The notes: a model not told the origin generated them from the letters alone. A stretch of 64,000 nucleotides of DNA from Cryobacterium sp. (GCF_026786305.1 NZ_JAJAYI010000037.1:54167-118166), one strand, 5' to 3'. Numbered from the stretch's first letter, positions 33,501-41,165 are shown. Numbers and translations are program-made.

Positions 33501-34135
33501 TCAAACAGCGGCGTCAGCCGTTCAATCACCCGGGCCACGGTCTCGTCGAAGGCCCACATCGACAGCTGGCTGGCGATCGATGACACCTTGATCGAGACGT
33601 AGTCCACGTCGGGGCGTTCGAGGATACGCTTGGTGCCCTCGAGGCGTTCGAGCGCTTCCTTCTCGCCGAGCACCGATTCTCCGAGCAGGTTGATGTTGAG
33701 GCGGTTACCGCCCTCTTTCAGGTGCACGAGTGCCGGGCCGAGCTTGTCGGGGGTGGAGTCGACGACGAGGTGGCCGACCATCTGGCGCAGCACCGTGCGG
33801 GCGGCAGGGATGACGACCCAGGGCAGCACCGGTCCGAGGATGCCGCCGAGGCCGATGGCCGCGCGCATGTGTGGCGGCAGAAAGCCGGGCGCCTTCTTGG
33901 CGACCTTCTGCAGGCTGTAGCCGGCGACCATCTTGTCCTCGGGGCGCATGACGCCGTCGACGAAGCCCACCGTGAAGTCCAGGCCGTTCGGGTCCTTGAG
34001 CACGCCGGCGAGCCGCTCGGCCGCGGCATCCGCTGGGATGGTGGCGCTCTCGTCGAGCCATTTCTTGACGAGCGCGACGACCTCCGAACTGAAATCCTCG
34101 TTGGCGGGGCGGGTGGAGGCGTTGGTCATGGTCAC
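30548..34135 (-). CDS. putA: Bifunctional proline dehydrogenase / delta-1-pyrroline-5-carboxylate dehydrogenase
   Basis: A 1195-residue PutA that oxidises proline to glutamate. The FAD-dependent PRODH barrel covers about 90-470 (KEGGNRLNINLLGE, YVSIKVSSIASQ, YLPDALSAI, RLVKGANL, YLIRRLEEN). The P5C dehydrogenase follows (about 560-1010), with TPPWNFPTAIPAGG, LAETSGKNAIIV (Glu) and GHAGQKCSAAS (nucleophile Cys, about 784), then a C-terminal ALDH-like tail. No N-terminal DNA-binding RHH domain exists, so regulation must be external; a lysR gene is divergent. GTG at 34135 (AAGACT 6 nt upstream) or ATG at 34129. Confidence 0.96.
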   Translation of the reverse strand: MTMTNASTRPANEDFSSEVVALVKKWLDESATIPADAAAERLAGVLKDPNGLDFTVGFVDGVMRPEDKMVAGYSLQKVAKKAPGFLPPHMRAAIGLGGILGPVLPWVVIPAARTVLRQMVGHLVVDSTPDKLGPALVHLKEGGNRLNINLLGESVLGEKEALERLEGTKRILERPDVDYVSIKVSSIASQLSMWAFDETVARVIERLTPLFEFAAASPTPKFINLDMEEYRDLDLTIAVFEGLLDQPQLAQLEAGIVLQAYLPDALSAIQGLTHWAQNRRAAGGSPIKVRLVKGANLAMEHVDATVHDWPLATFSTKQDSDTNYKRVLNWALTPQNTDAVKLGIAGHNLFDVAWAHLLSVARGVDDRVDFEMLLGMATGQAQAVRKDVGQLLLYTPVVDPSQFDVAISYLIRRLEENASQENFMSAVFELTSNPELFDREKARFQASLDALDDRVPTPNRVQDRSSSYDQGRLAAAHTDARSQTSETAPDADPQLTGALLGITRGSVPSHSTFHNEPDTDPSLPANRAWGRRILARADASTLGTDTIAAAAVADEAALGTIIDGVLAAGTAWGQKTGAERAAVLHRAGLALAANRDRLIEVMASECGKTIAEGDAEVSEAVDFAHYYAERAKDLDHVQGAIFVPSKLIVVTPPWNFPTAIPAGGVLAALASGAGVVIKPAALAQRTGAVVVEALWEAGIPRELLALVNLQGRDLGAKLIAHPAVNRVILTGGYETAELFRSFRHDLSLLAETSGKNAIIVTPSADFDLAAADVVKSAFGHAGQKCSAASLVILVGSVAKSERFLGQLVDAATSIKVGLASDPVTQMGPIMSPAEGKLLHALTTLGAEEKWLVEPKQLDETGKLWSPGIRTGVAPGSYFHLTEFFGPVLGVMHARNLEEAIRFQNAVDFGLTSGLHSLDTDELALWVDTVEAGNLYVNRGITGAIVQRQPFGGWKRSAVGAGTKAGGPNYLLGLGSWVSEPGRNSSTLHLRGLEQRVTDIIEASQPFLDYADFDVLRRSAVSDALAWREEFNVVRDATGLGVERNLFRYRALPVTVRLTENGTLAQLLRVIAAATLSTSRYDVSSTIPVPPAVRNILAEREIPVVIESDEEWLARARSGGITASRVRLIGSDPVLGAWEAASALADAVNGSPDIAVYSHAVTQAGRIEVLPFLREQAISITAHRFGNPSTLSEGVI

Positions 34136-34201
34136 GAGACTAGTCTTTCGTTCGCGGATGGGTTGCTCGGGTGCTTCAAGTCTGCGGCCAGCCTATATTT
34201 A

Positions 34202-34221
34202 GCAAAAGCAATTGTTTATGC
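34202..34221. promoter_or_regulatory. LysR-type operator candidate
   Basis: GCAAAAGCAATTGTTTATGC is an imperfect palindrome centred on CAATTG in a distinctly AT-rich stretch (about 34190-34255) between divergent putA and lysR. Its position suits a LysR regulator controlling both. Confidence 0.55.
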
Positions 34222-34286
34222 ATAATATTCGTTACACTTTCTAATGATTCGGTTTTGAGTGCGGTGATGGGTGTAGGGGGCAGCGG

Positions 34287-35246
34287 ATGCTGGATGTCAG
34301 ACGGCTGCGCCTGCTGCGCGAACTGAAGATTCGCGGCACCCTCGCCGGGGTCGCCGAGGCCCTCGCCTACAGCCCCTCCGCGGTGTCGCAACAGCTCGCG
34401 TTGCTCGAAAAGGAGGCCGGCGTCGTGCTGCTCAAAAAAGTCGGCCGCCGGGTGCAGCTCACCCCGCAGGCGGAGATTCTGGTCGAGCACACCACCCACC
34501 TGCTGGAGCGGCTCGAGCTCGCCGAGGCCGATCTGCGCGCGAGCACCACGACGGTGTCGGGCACCGTGCGGGTGGCCGTGTTTCAGTCGGCGGCCCTCGC
34601 CGTGATTCCCCGCGCGCTCACCTTTTTGGCCGAGGATTTTGCGGCATTGCGGGTCGAGGTGACCGAGCGGGAGCCCGAGCGCGGCCTGTTCGAGGTAGCG
34701 GCGCGCGACTTCGACCTCGTGCTCGCCGAGCAGTATCCCGGGCACACCCGTGCGCACTGGCCCGACCTCGACCGGGTCAACCTGGCGACGGATGCGCTGC
34801 GGCTCGCGGTGCCGCCCGAAGAGAGCTCGCGGGTGCGCGCCGGCACGCTGGAAGAGACCGCCGGGCTGCCCTGGGTGATGGAGCCGGTGGGCACCGCGTC
34901 ACGGCAGTGGGCGACACAGCTCTGCCGTTCGGCGGGGTTCGAACCCGACGTTCGATTCGAGACCGCCGATCTGATCGCGCACATCCGCTTGATCGAATCC
35001 GGCAATGCGGTGGGCATTCTGCCCGACCTGGTCTGGGCTGGCCGCATGCCGGCCGTGCAGTTGCATGACCTGCCCGGCACCCCGCATCGCACCCTGTTCT
35101 CGGCTGCGCGCCGGTCGAGCGCGCTACGCCCCGGCGTGGTCGCGGTGCGCGACGCCCTCGCCCGGGCGGTGAGCAAAGTGGCCAAGCCCACCGAATCCGA
35201 CCCGCTCGAGCCGCCGCGCCCGTTCGAGCCGCTCGCGCCGGTGTAG
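34287..35246 (+). CDS. LysR family transcriptional regulator
   Basis: A 319-residue regulator. The HTH (about 1-60) reads LDVRRLRLLRELKIRGTLAGVAEALAYSPSAVSQQLALLEKEAG; a LysR substrate-binding domain follows (VSGTVRVAVFQSAALAVIPRAL). It is divergent from putA with a palindrome in between, suggesting control of proline catabolism, though other targets are possible. The ATG at 34287 follows AGGGGG and sits inside a CGGATGC heptamer. Confidence 0.92.
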   Translation: MLDVRRLRLLRELKIRGTLAGVAEALAYSPSAVSQQLALLEKEAGVVLLKKVGRRVQLTPQAEILVEHTTHLLERLELAEADLRASTTTVSGTVRVAVFQSAALAVIPRALTFLAEDFAALRVEVTEREPERGLFEVAARDFDLVLAEQYPGHTRAHWPDLDRVNLATDALRLAVPPEESSRVRAGTLEETAGLPWVMEPVGTASRQWATQLCRSAGFEPDVRFETADLIAHIRLIESGNAVGILPDLVWAGRMPAVQLHDLPGTPHRTLFSAARRSSALRPGVVAVRDALARAVSKVAKPTESDPLEPPRPFEPLAPV

Positions 35247-35249
35247 CCG

Positions 35250-35450
35250 GGCCCGGAGCAGGCCACCGCCGAGCAGCAGGAGCAGAGCGGTACAGACCAG
35301 TCGTGCCGCCCTGCTTGTTGTCGGCATCCGCTTCGAGGCGCCCTCATTGGCGGTGACGGCGTAGGTACCGTCGGCGGAGAAGCTCACCGTGTCCGGCTGT
35401 GCCCCGACAGTGACCGCGCCGAGAACGGTGGGCGCACTGGCGTTGGCGAG
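35250..35450 (-). pseudogene. Remnant of a secreted beta-propeller surface protein
   Basis: The minus-strand frame encodes LANASAPTVLGAVTVGAQPDTVSFSADGTYAVTANEG, a blade typical of YVTN/choice-of-anchor-I extracellular propellers. It passes abruptly into TTSRAARLVCTALLLLLGGGLLRARLHRR, which looks like a C-terminal membrane anchor. No start, signal peptide or further blades exist, so a large internal deletion appears to have joined two parts of the same gene. It fills the gap between lysR and the CrtI-like gene. Confidence 0.45.
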
Positions 35451-35465
35451 GCAGGGTCGTCTCGA

Positions 35466-35471
35466 TAGGCT
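35466..35471 (+). promoter_or_regulatory. -10 hexamer for leaderless CrtI-like gene
   Basis: TAGGCT, six bases, then ATG at 35478; no Shine-Dalgarno. Confidence 0.5.
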
Positions 35472-35477
35472 CTGGGC

Positions 35478-37061
35478 ATGAGCGAACCCAGACACGACGT
35501 CGTGATCATCGGTGGCGGCCACAACGGCCTCGTCGCCGCCACCTACCTCGCCCAGGCCGGTCGCAGCGTGCTCGTGCTCGAGCGCGCGCCGCAGGTCGGT
35601 GGCGCCGCCGTTTCAGCGGATGCCTTCCCCGGCGTCGACGCGCGCCTCTCCCGCTATTCCTACCTGGTGAGCCTGCTGCCGACGCGAATCATTCGCGAGT
35701 TGGGCCTCGACATTGAGCTGGCCCGGCGCCGGTACTCGTCCTACACGCCGGGGCTCTCCGTCGACGGGCTCCTCGTGGACGGGCTCCTCGTGGACCACGG
35801 CGACGCCGAGGCAACCCAGGCCTCCTTTGCGCGCATCGGGGCGGCGGCCGATTTCGACGCCTGGAACGCCTTCTACGACGACACTGCCCGGCTGGCCCGC
35901 GCCGTGTTTCCCACGGTGTGCGAACCGCTGCTCACCCGCTCGGAGGCGCGGCGGCTGGTCGGCGACGACGCGCTCTGGACCGCGCTGATCGAGCAGCCGC
36001 TCGGCAAGGTGATCACCGACCGCTTTACGAACGACCTCGTGCGCGGTGTCGTGGCCACCGACGGCCTGATCGGAACATTCACGAGCCTCGACGACCCGAG
36101 CCTCGACGCAAACCGCTGTTTTCTGTACCACGTGATCGGCAACGGAACCGGGGACTGGGACGTGCCGATCGGCGGTATGGGCGCCGTGACCGGCGCATTG
36201 GAACGGGCGGCCCGCGCGGCCGGATCTCGTCTGGAGACCGGCGCCGACGTGACGGCTGTGACGCCCGAGGGTGTTGTGACGTACCGGCAGCACGGGCGAC
36301 TGGAGACGGTTCGGGGCGCAGTGGTTCTGGCGAACGTGGCGCCGTGGGTGCTGCGCGAGTTGCTGGGCGCTGCAGGCGGGGCATCAAATGCAGAAAACAA
36401 GCCGGAGGGCGCGCAGGTCAAGGTCAACCTGTTGCTGACCCGACTGCCACGGTTGAAGGACGCGAGCGTCTCTCCGGAGGCGGCGTTCGGAGGCACGTTT
36501 CACATCAACGAGAGCTTTGAGCAACTGCAGACCGCGTATGAGCAGGCGGTGGCGGGCACGATTCCCGCCCCGGTGCCGTGCGAAATCTACTGCCACTCGC
36601 TGACCGACCCGAGCATTCTGTCGCCGGCGCTTGCCGCGGCCGGGGCGCACACCCTCACCGTGTTCGCCCTGCACACACCGAATCGCACTCTCACCGAGGC
36701 GAACAACGACGACTCGCGGGCGCAGTTGCAGGCCGCCGTGCTGCGGTCGCTCAATTCGGTTCTCGCCGAGCCGATCGAGCCACTGTTGTTAGCGGATGCC
36801 GACGGTCGCCCCTGCATCGAGACCAAGACGACCCTCGACCTCGAGCATGCCCTCAACCTGCCCGGCGGCAACATCTTTCACGGCAGGCTGTCTTGGCCGT
36901 TTCTGGAGGATAACGAGCCGCGCGACACGCCCGCCGCGCGCTGGGGAGTCAGCACCGAACATGCGCGCATCCTCATCTGCGGCGCCGGAACCAGGCGCGG
37001 CGGCGGAGTCAGCGGGCTCGGCGGCCACAACGCCGCTATGGCCGTTCTCGAGGTCTCCTGA
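35478..37061 (+). CDS. FAD-dependent phytoene-desaturase-like oxidoreductase (CrtI/PYROXD2-like)
   Basis: A 527-residue flavoprotein. The N-terminal dinucleotide fold reads HDVVIIGGGHNGLVAATYLAQAGRSVLVLERAPQVGGAA, and the C-terminal FAD segment ILICGAGTRRGGGVSGLGGHNAAMAVLE is typical of the CrtI/PYROXD2 group. No other carotenoid gene (crtB, crtE, crtY) is adjacent, so a carotenoid role is not supported. Codons for DGLLV are duplicated in tandem (35763-35777, 35778-35792), an in-frame 15-bp expansion. The start is leaderless. Confidence 0.88.
   Translation: MSEPRHDVVIIGGGHNGLVAATYLAQAGRSVLVLERAPQVGGAAVSADAFPGVDARLSRYSYLVSLLPTRIIRELGLDIELARRRYSSYTPGLSVDGLLVDGLLVDHGDAEATQASFARIGAAADFDAWNAFYDDTARLARAVFPTVCEPLLTRSEARRLVGDDALWTALIEQPLGKVITDRFTNDLVRGVVATDGLIGTFTSLDDPSLDANRCFLYHVIGNGTGDWDVPIGGMGAVTGALERAARAAGSRLETGADVTAVTPEGVVTYRQHGRLETVRGAVVLANVAPWVLRELLGAAGGASNAENKPEGAQVKVNLLLTRLPRLKDASVSPEAAFGGTFHINESFEQLQTAYEQAVAGTIPAPVPCEIYCHSLTDPSILSPALAAAGAHTLTVFALHTPNRTLTEANNDDSRAQLQAAVLRSLNSVLAEPIEPLLLADADGRPCIETKTTLDLEHALNLPGGNIFHGRLSWPFLEDNEPRDTPAARWGVSTEHARILICGAGTRRGGGVSGLGGHNAAMAVLEVS
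35763..35792. repeat. Tandem 15-bp duplication inside the CrtI-like gene
   Basis: GACGGGCTCCTCGTG is present twice head to tail, giving VDGLLVDGLLVD in the protein. It keeps the frame and could vary in copy number by slippage. Confidence 0.8.
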
Positions 37062-37132
37062 CGTATAGCCGAGGGGCTGAAAGTGGCCTAGCCTGAGTCA
37101 AGACTCGCGTTTCACTCATAGTGGAGGTCACC

Positions 37133-37639
37133 ATGTCAGCCAGGCCCACCGGACGCCTCGTTCACCGCGAGGACGGACTGTATCTCATGCTCAATCGGCT
37201 GTTCAACGCGCCGATCGCACAGGTGTGGGCGAGCATGACCCGCCCCGCCGAACTCGAGAAGTGGATCGGCACCTACACGGGTGCGCCGGCGACCGGCGCC
37301 GTCAAATTCAAGATGACGGCGGAGCCAGACGCCTTGTGGGAGTACGTGAGCATTCGCGAATGCCAGGCTCCGCACCGCTTCAACGGCGATTTCGGCGAGG
37401 GCGAGGATTCCTGGCGCGCACTGTTCCACCTGGTCGAGGGCGACGGCATGACCAACCTGACCTTCGGGCAGCGGTTGCGCTCGGCCTCCGAGGCCGCCAC
37501 GGTCGGTCCCGGCTGGGACTATTACCTCGATCGCCTGGTCGCCTCGCGCGCCGGTCTGCCACTGCCGGAGTGGGAGCACTACTATCCGGCGCACGCCCAG
37601 TTCTACAAGGACCTCATCGTTCCAGTGCGCACCGCCTGA
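37133..37639 (+). CDS. SRPBCC (AHSA1-like START-fold) protein
   Basis: A 168-residue helix-grip protein: LNRLFNAPIAQVWASMTRPAELEKWIGTYTG is the AHSA1 opening and LHLPEW/GWDYYLDRLVASRAGLPLPEWEHYY the C-terminal helix. These cytoplasmic proteins bind hydrophobic ligands; individual roles are usually unknown. The ATG at 37133 is preceded by GGAGG; a GTG at 37121 is less likely. A TAGCCT box near 37089 may be its -10. It stands alone. Confidence 0.87.
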   Translation: MSARPTGRLVHREDGLYLMLNRLFNAPIAQVWASMTRPAELEKWIGTYTGAPATGAVKFKMTAEPDALWEYVSIRECQAPHRFNGDFGEGEDSWRALFHLVEGDGMTNLTFGQRLRSASEAATVGPGWDYYLDRLVASRAGLPLPEWEHYYPAHAQFYKDLIVPVRTA

Positions 37640-37875
37640 ACCCAGTACGGCTGCGGCCTCCTTCGTCCCTCATGCGTGCGGGCAGATCGGAGTGGCGAAG
37701 GGGCGCCGCGCTGGCACGATGCCGCCCGTCTTCCCTGGGTTGTGCCGCACTGTTTCCGCACCCAAGAATCGTAAATAATTCTGACTGTAGTTCAATTTAA
37801 TGCTGATATTCTCTCACTTATAGAAGTGATTTGAGCTATAACTGTGGGTGAAGGAGGCACCGCCGCCATCGGTGC

Positions 37876-38147
37876 CGTGCCGACACCGACATCGACACTG
37901 CACTCTGCTCTGCTCTGCTCTGCTCTGCTCTGCTCTGCTCTGCTCTGCTCTGCTCTGCTGGTACCACCACCACACCATCGACAGCAACGGCTGGAAAATC
38001 CGCATGACCAACGGAAGACCCCAGGTACTCGGGCCCCTCCTCTGGGACCCCACCCAAACCTGGCGATCCGCCCACAGCCACCGCGCCAACACCCCCAGCG
38101 CCAACACCCCCGGCCAAAAACCCCACTGGCGCACCCAGCGTCATTAG
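37876..38147 (+). pseudogene. C-terminal remnant of DUF222/HNH endonuclease family gene
   Basis: After the CTCTG array the frame reads LLCWYHHHTIDSNGWKIRM, TNGRPQVLGPLLWDPTQTW and ends at 38147. This is the end of the HNH domain and tail of DUF222-type HNH proteins, which are multi-copy in Microbacteriaceae. Upstream of the array another frame gives ADTDIDTAL. Removing ten of the eleven CTCTG units restores one continuous frame, TDIDTALCWYHHH. Everything before this (DUF222 and most of HNH) is absent; 37640-37875 holds an AT-rich stretch (about 37765-37845) without a recognisable gene. Confidence 0.6.
37903..37957. repeat. Pentanucleotide microsatellite (CTCTG)x11
   Basis: Eleven perfect head-to-tail CTCTG units, with a partial CT after. 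A five-base unit changes frame with each gain or loss, and here it interrupts the HNH remnant. All three frames stay open through it on both strands, producing misleading ALLCS or EQSRA repeat frames. Confidence 0.95.
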
Positions 38148-38177
38148 TGCGCGGCTTGACGCTGCCGTGGCGCTTGG

Positions 38178-38741
38178 CTAGGTCCAGATGCTCGGAGCCG
38201 GGGTGCGGGTGGCTGGCGCTGCAGCGTTTTGGCTCCACTCGAGCAGCCACTCGGGAACTGTCACGTCGTCGGGGGCGACTCCGATCGCCTCGAGCAATTC
38301 CTCGATCGTGACGATGCCGCCGGTGCGCTTGAGAAAACGGCCACGAATGTATCCATGGGAGTAAATTTCAGGTGAGCCATCGGCATCCGGTCGCACGAAA
38401 CGTTGCTCGACGTACACGGCTTTCTCGTCGAAGCCGAGGATGCGCGACTCGACCGTGAACTTCTGGCCGACCGTGAGCGACTTGCGAAAGCTGATGGTCT
38501 CGGAGACGACAACCGGATACCAGCCACGCGCCTTGAAGATCGCCCACACACCGGTGCGGTGCAGCATGTCGAAGCGGGCCACGTCCATGATCGACAGGTA
38601 GACGCCGTTGTTCATGTGCCGCAAAATATCCTGATCCGTCGGCAGGGTCACGAAGTTGGTGCGGGCGACATCGAAGTGACCGAGCCGAGGACCGAATTTC
38701 GACAGCAGGGCGTGGAGGAGGGTTCTAAAAAACATATGCAC
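38178..38741 (-). CDS. Acyl-CoA thioesterase-like hotdog protein
   Basis: A 187-residue 4HBT-type hotdog protein: LPTDQDILRHMNNGVYLSIMDVARFDMLHRTG is the family core, followed by VVVSETISFRKSLTVGQKFTVESRILGFDEKAVYVEQRFV. Such proteins hydrolyse acyl-CoA thioesters or act as their folds. GTG at 38741 is favoured because TAGCAT lies 6 nt upstream; ATG at 38735 is the alternative. The protein ends in an Ala/Pro-rich tail. Confidence 0.88.
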   Translation of the reverse strand: MHMFFRTLLHALLSKFGPRLGHFDVARTNFVTLPTDQDILRHMNNGVYLSIMDVARFDMLHRTGVWAIFKARGWYPVVVSETISFRKSLTVGQKFTVESRILGFDEKAVYVEQRFVRPDADGSPEIYSHGYIRGRFLKRTGGIVTIEELLEAIGVAPDDVTVPEWLLEWSQNAAAPATRTPAPSIWT

Positions 38742-38747
38742 GACCCG

Positions 38748-38753
38748 ATGCTA
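38748..38753 (-). promoter_or_regulatory. -10 hexamer for leaderless thioesterase gene
   Basis: The minus strand reads TAGCAT, six bases, GTG (38741). Confidence 0.4.
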
Positions 38754-38963
38754 GCGAAGCCGACACAACCGGCGGCATCCTTTGTGGGTGACCGCCATTC
38801 GTAATAGGCGCAAAGCAGCCACGCTGAGCGCGGCGCGCGTGGCCCTCAGGACCGAGCCCTCAGGACCAAGTGGCGACTCGTGCTCGGGGGGCGCTGTTCC
38901 ACTGCAGCTCGCGGTGCTCGGACCGGTCTTCGTGGTGCTGGCGCTGCTCCACGCGGTCCTCGA

Positions 38964-40070
38964 TCACGCAGTAGCCACTGCACGCGGCGCGACGGCGCGT
39001 ACAAAGGCGCCCAGGCGGCGGTAGACCTCCTGCGATTCCGGATGCGTGTCGTCCTGCTGCCAGGTGTGTCTGGTGTTCACACTGCGACGGCCATAGATCA
39101 GGGTATCGACGCGAATCGCGCGCGCCCGCAGTGCCTCGATGAAGTTGAGGTTGGCGCGATAAAAATAGTCCCGCTCCGACGTGGTGACGAAGACCGGCGG
39201 AAAACCCCGCTCGAGCCACTCGATGGGCGACATGAAGCGCGCGGCCGTGCGCAGGTGCAGTCCACGACCCCGCTCGGGCAGCAGCATGCGCACAAAGTTG
39301 AGGCTCAGCACAAACCCGCGGTCGAACAGAACCGAGAAGTCGGCGATGCTGCAGTGCTGCACCAGGCCGCGCAGGTTGCGGGCGGCGACCGGCGGCTGAA
39401 TGTCATAGTGTTCGGCAAGCTTGGGCTCGTAGGCCGCAGCGGTGAGCAGCGCCGCGATGTGGCCGCCGGCGGAATCGCCGCCAAGCACGATGCGGGTCGG
39501 GTCTCCCCCGTACGCGGCGATATTGCGGGCGACCCAGTCGAGCACCGCATTGCCGTCATGCATCATGTGCTTGAGTTGAAAACGCGTGGCCATGCGGTAG
39601 TTGGCGTTGATAACGACCATGCCCTCGGCAGCCTGGCTCGCGCAGTACTTGGTGAGCGGGTCTTTGTCCCCCGATGTCCAGCCGCCACCGTGAAAGTACA
39701 CGTAGACGGGCAGCGGCTCACAGACAGCATCAGCGTCGCGCTTGGGAACGAGAACGTCGAGCCGGTGAATCTTCTCGCCATCCCCCACGTAGTCGATATC
39801 GAGGTCGTACTCGACCGAATCGATCGGGTGCAGGTTGAACTTGTGCACCGGTGCCCGGCGCCGCAGCATCAGTGCACGCCAAGCCCAAACCGGCAGCCGA
39901 CGGATGCCCGTCTCCCGGTGAGCAGACCGATCAACGGTCACGCCGTCATCGTGCAAACGAATGCCGTGCAGCCAGGACTTTGCCGACGTAACGGCGCTGT
40001 CCGACGAAGATGAGGGGCGGTGCGGGGGAATGGGACGAACAGTGTCGGACGTGGTGCTGGTTTTTTTCAC
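38964..40070 (-). CDS. Hormone-sensitive-lipase-type alpha/beta hydrolase (esterase)
   Basis: A 368-residue esterase of family IV. VYVYFHGGGWTSGDKD (oxyanion HGGG), VLGGDSAGGHIAALL (nucleophile Ser in GDSAG), and C-terminal Asp/His (SERDYF, NTRHTWQQDDTH) are present. The N-terminal 60 residues are Ser-rich and not conserved. It begins with GTG 6 nt after TAAGAT (40082-40077). A CCCCC-N4-GGGG dyad stands just upstream of its promoter. Substrate unknown. The 222 bp between it and the thioesterase gene hold nothing convincing. Confidence 0.88.
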   Translation of the reverse strand: MKKTSTTSDTVRPIPPHRPSSSSDSAVTSAKSWLHGIRLHDDGVTVDRSAHRETGIRRLPVWAWRALMLRRRAPVHKFNLHPIDSVEYDLDIDYVGDGEKIHRLDVLVPKRDADAVCEPLPVYVYFHGGGWTSGDKDPLTKYCASQAAEGMVVINANYRMATRFQLKHMMHDGNAVLDWVARNIAAYGGDPTRIVLGGDSAGGHIAALLTAAAYEPKLAEHYDIQPPVAARNLRGLVQHCSIADFSVLFDRGFVLSLNFVRMLLPERGRGLHLRTAARFMSPIEWLERGFPPVFVTTSERDYFYRANLNFIEALRARAIRVDTLIYGRRSVNTRHTWQQDDTHPESQEVYRRLGAFVRAVAPRAVATA

Positions 40071-40076
40071 TCCGTG

Positions 40077-40082
40077 ATCTTA
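40077..40082 (-). promoter_or_regulatory. -10 hexamer for leaderless esterase gene
   Basis: The minus strand reads TAAGAT, six bases, GTG (40070). Confidence 0.5.
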
Positions 40083-40112
40083 AATCGACTCCCCCGAATC
40101 CTCGCTGGGAAG

Positions 40113-40129
40113 TACCCCATTTGGGGGTA
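40113..40129 (-). promoter_or_regulatory. C-rich/G-rich dyad upstream of esterase promoter
   Basis: On the minus strand this is TTACCCCCAAATGGGGTA: TACCCC and GGGGTA arms around a short centre. It lies about 32 bp upstream of the esterase -10 box, i.e. just beyond a -35 position, where an activator would bind. A similar element is at 42931-42944. Confidence 0.5.
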
Positions 40130-40164
40130 ACTCCCGGTTTCAGGTGGGCCTTCATCTCACTCGC

Positions 40165-40701
40165 TCAGGCAGCGGATACCCCACCCGCGACCCCCGTCGC
40201 TTCCAGAACCGCACGCGCGAGCGTGTGAAAGTGCAGGTTGAAGCCAAGAACACCCGGCGTGGACTGCGAGTCGAGGTCGAGAGCGCCAACATCGACGGCG
40301 TGCACGATGAACTGGTACCGGTGCGTGCCGGTGCCCGGGGGCGGTCCGGCCCCGATGAAGGAGGTGAGTCGCACCTCGTTCGGCAGCACGAGGGAGCCCG
40401 CCGGCAGGGCACCTCCGGCGGAACCGACTCCAGCCGCGAGGTCGGTGACGGACACCGGCAGGTTCGCCACGGCCCAGTGCCAGAATCCGGAGCCGGTCGG
40501 GGCGTCGGGGTCGTACACGGTGAGGGCGAAACTCTGGGTCTCGGCCGGAAAACCAGACCAGGAGAGCTGCGGCGAAACATCCGCTCCCCCGGCACCGGCG
40601 GCATATTGGGCTGGCCGCAGCGGGCCCCCATCGGTCATATCGGTGCTCGTGAGCGAAAACTGGGGCACCTCGCCGAAGCGGGCGAGCGGGTCGTGGGTCA
40701 C
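40165..40701 (-). CDS. YbhB/YbcL (PEBP/RKIP-like) protein
   Basis: A 178-residue phosphatidylethanolamine-binding-protein fold. [41 protein letters not shown] contains the DPDAP and FWHW ligand-site motifs, and [16 protein letters not shown] the second. The bacterial members' function is poorly known. The Shine-Dalgarno GGAGG precedes the start at 40701; a TAGGCT box (40757-40752) gives a leader of about 45 nt. Confidence 0.92.
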   Translation of the reverse strand: MTHDPLARFGEVPQFSLTSTDMTDGGPLRPAQYAAGAGGADVSPQLSWSGFPAETQSFALTVYDPDAPTGSGFWHWAVANLPVSVTDLAAGVGSAGGALPAGSLVLPNEVRLTSFIGAGPPPGTGTHRYQFIVHAVDVGALDLDSQSTPGVLGFNLHFHTLARAVLEATGVAGGVSAA

Positions 40702-40785
40702 GGGGGCCTCCGTTAGACGTGCTGCCCTGTTGCAGTGCAGTCAGTGCGGCCAGCCTACGCGCGCCCTCGTAAAATGAGTCCATAG

Positions 40786-41019
40786 CTCGTCGTCAAGGTG
40801 CGCGACGAAATCGTGAGCTTCGGCGCCCCCGGCGAGCTGCGCGTCGATGCAACCGGAGTCGTCGGCGGCGGCACCAAGCTGCAACCGATGGAGCTCAATG
40901 CGCTCGTCGCCGAACGCGGCGACGACGTCGTCTTCTTCGATGGGCGCAACAAATTCGAGGCTGAGATCGGCCATTTTCGAAACGCGGTCGTGCCCGATGT
41001 CGCCAACACCCGGAAGGTC
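40786..41019 (+). pseudogene. Internal fragment of tRNA uridine hydroxylase TrhO (YceA) gene
   Basis: Seventy-eight codons read [15 protein letters not shown], then [32 protein letters not shown] and [12 protein letters not shown], an internal segment of rhodanese-like TrhO proteins covering the junction between the N-terminal domain and the rhodanese domain. It ends before the catalytic Cys. A TAG directly precedes it, and both sides pass into unrelated sequence. So this is a two-sided truncated copy within the 465-bp gap 40702-41165. An intact trhO presumably lies elsewhere. Confidence 0.7.
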
Positions 41020-41165
41020 GTGGTGTGTGCGGAATGCGTCGCGCTGGCCGCGCCGACCTGCGCAGAGCGCGCGCAGGTACCGGTCTCCTGACTCATAGCG
41101 CCCGGTCGGCGGCCTGAATCGGCCAGCCGGGTAATAGGGTGGGAAGAATCACGTAGGGGAGTCTG

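Noticed and set aside
35478-37061. Carotenoid biosynthesis cluster
   Set aside because: Only one CrtI-like flavoprotein is present, of the PYROXD2-like type; no crtB, crtE or cyclase gene is nearby.
37903-37957. CRISPR array
   Set aside because: The repeats are 5 bp with no spacers; no cas genes in the window.
37792-38311. Repeat proteins (ALLCS or EQSRA repeats) on both strands
   Set aside because: They come from the CTCTG microsatellite, which cannot produce stops in any frame; only the HNH tail downstream has family similarity.
38782-39024. 80-codon plus-strand frame with a hydrophobic stretch
   Set aside because: No start context, overlaps the esterase gene end, and no family similarity.
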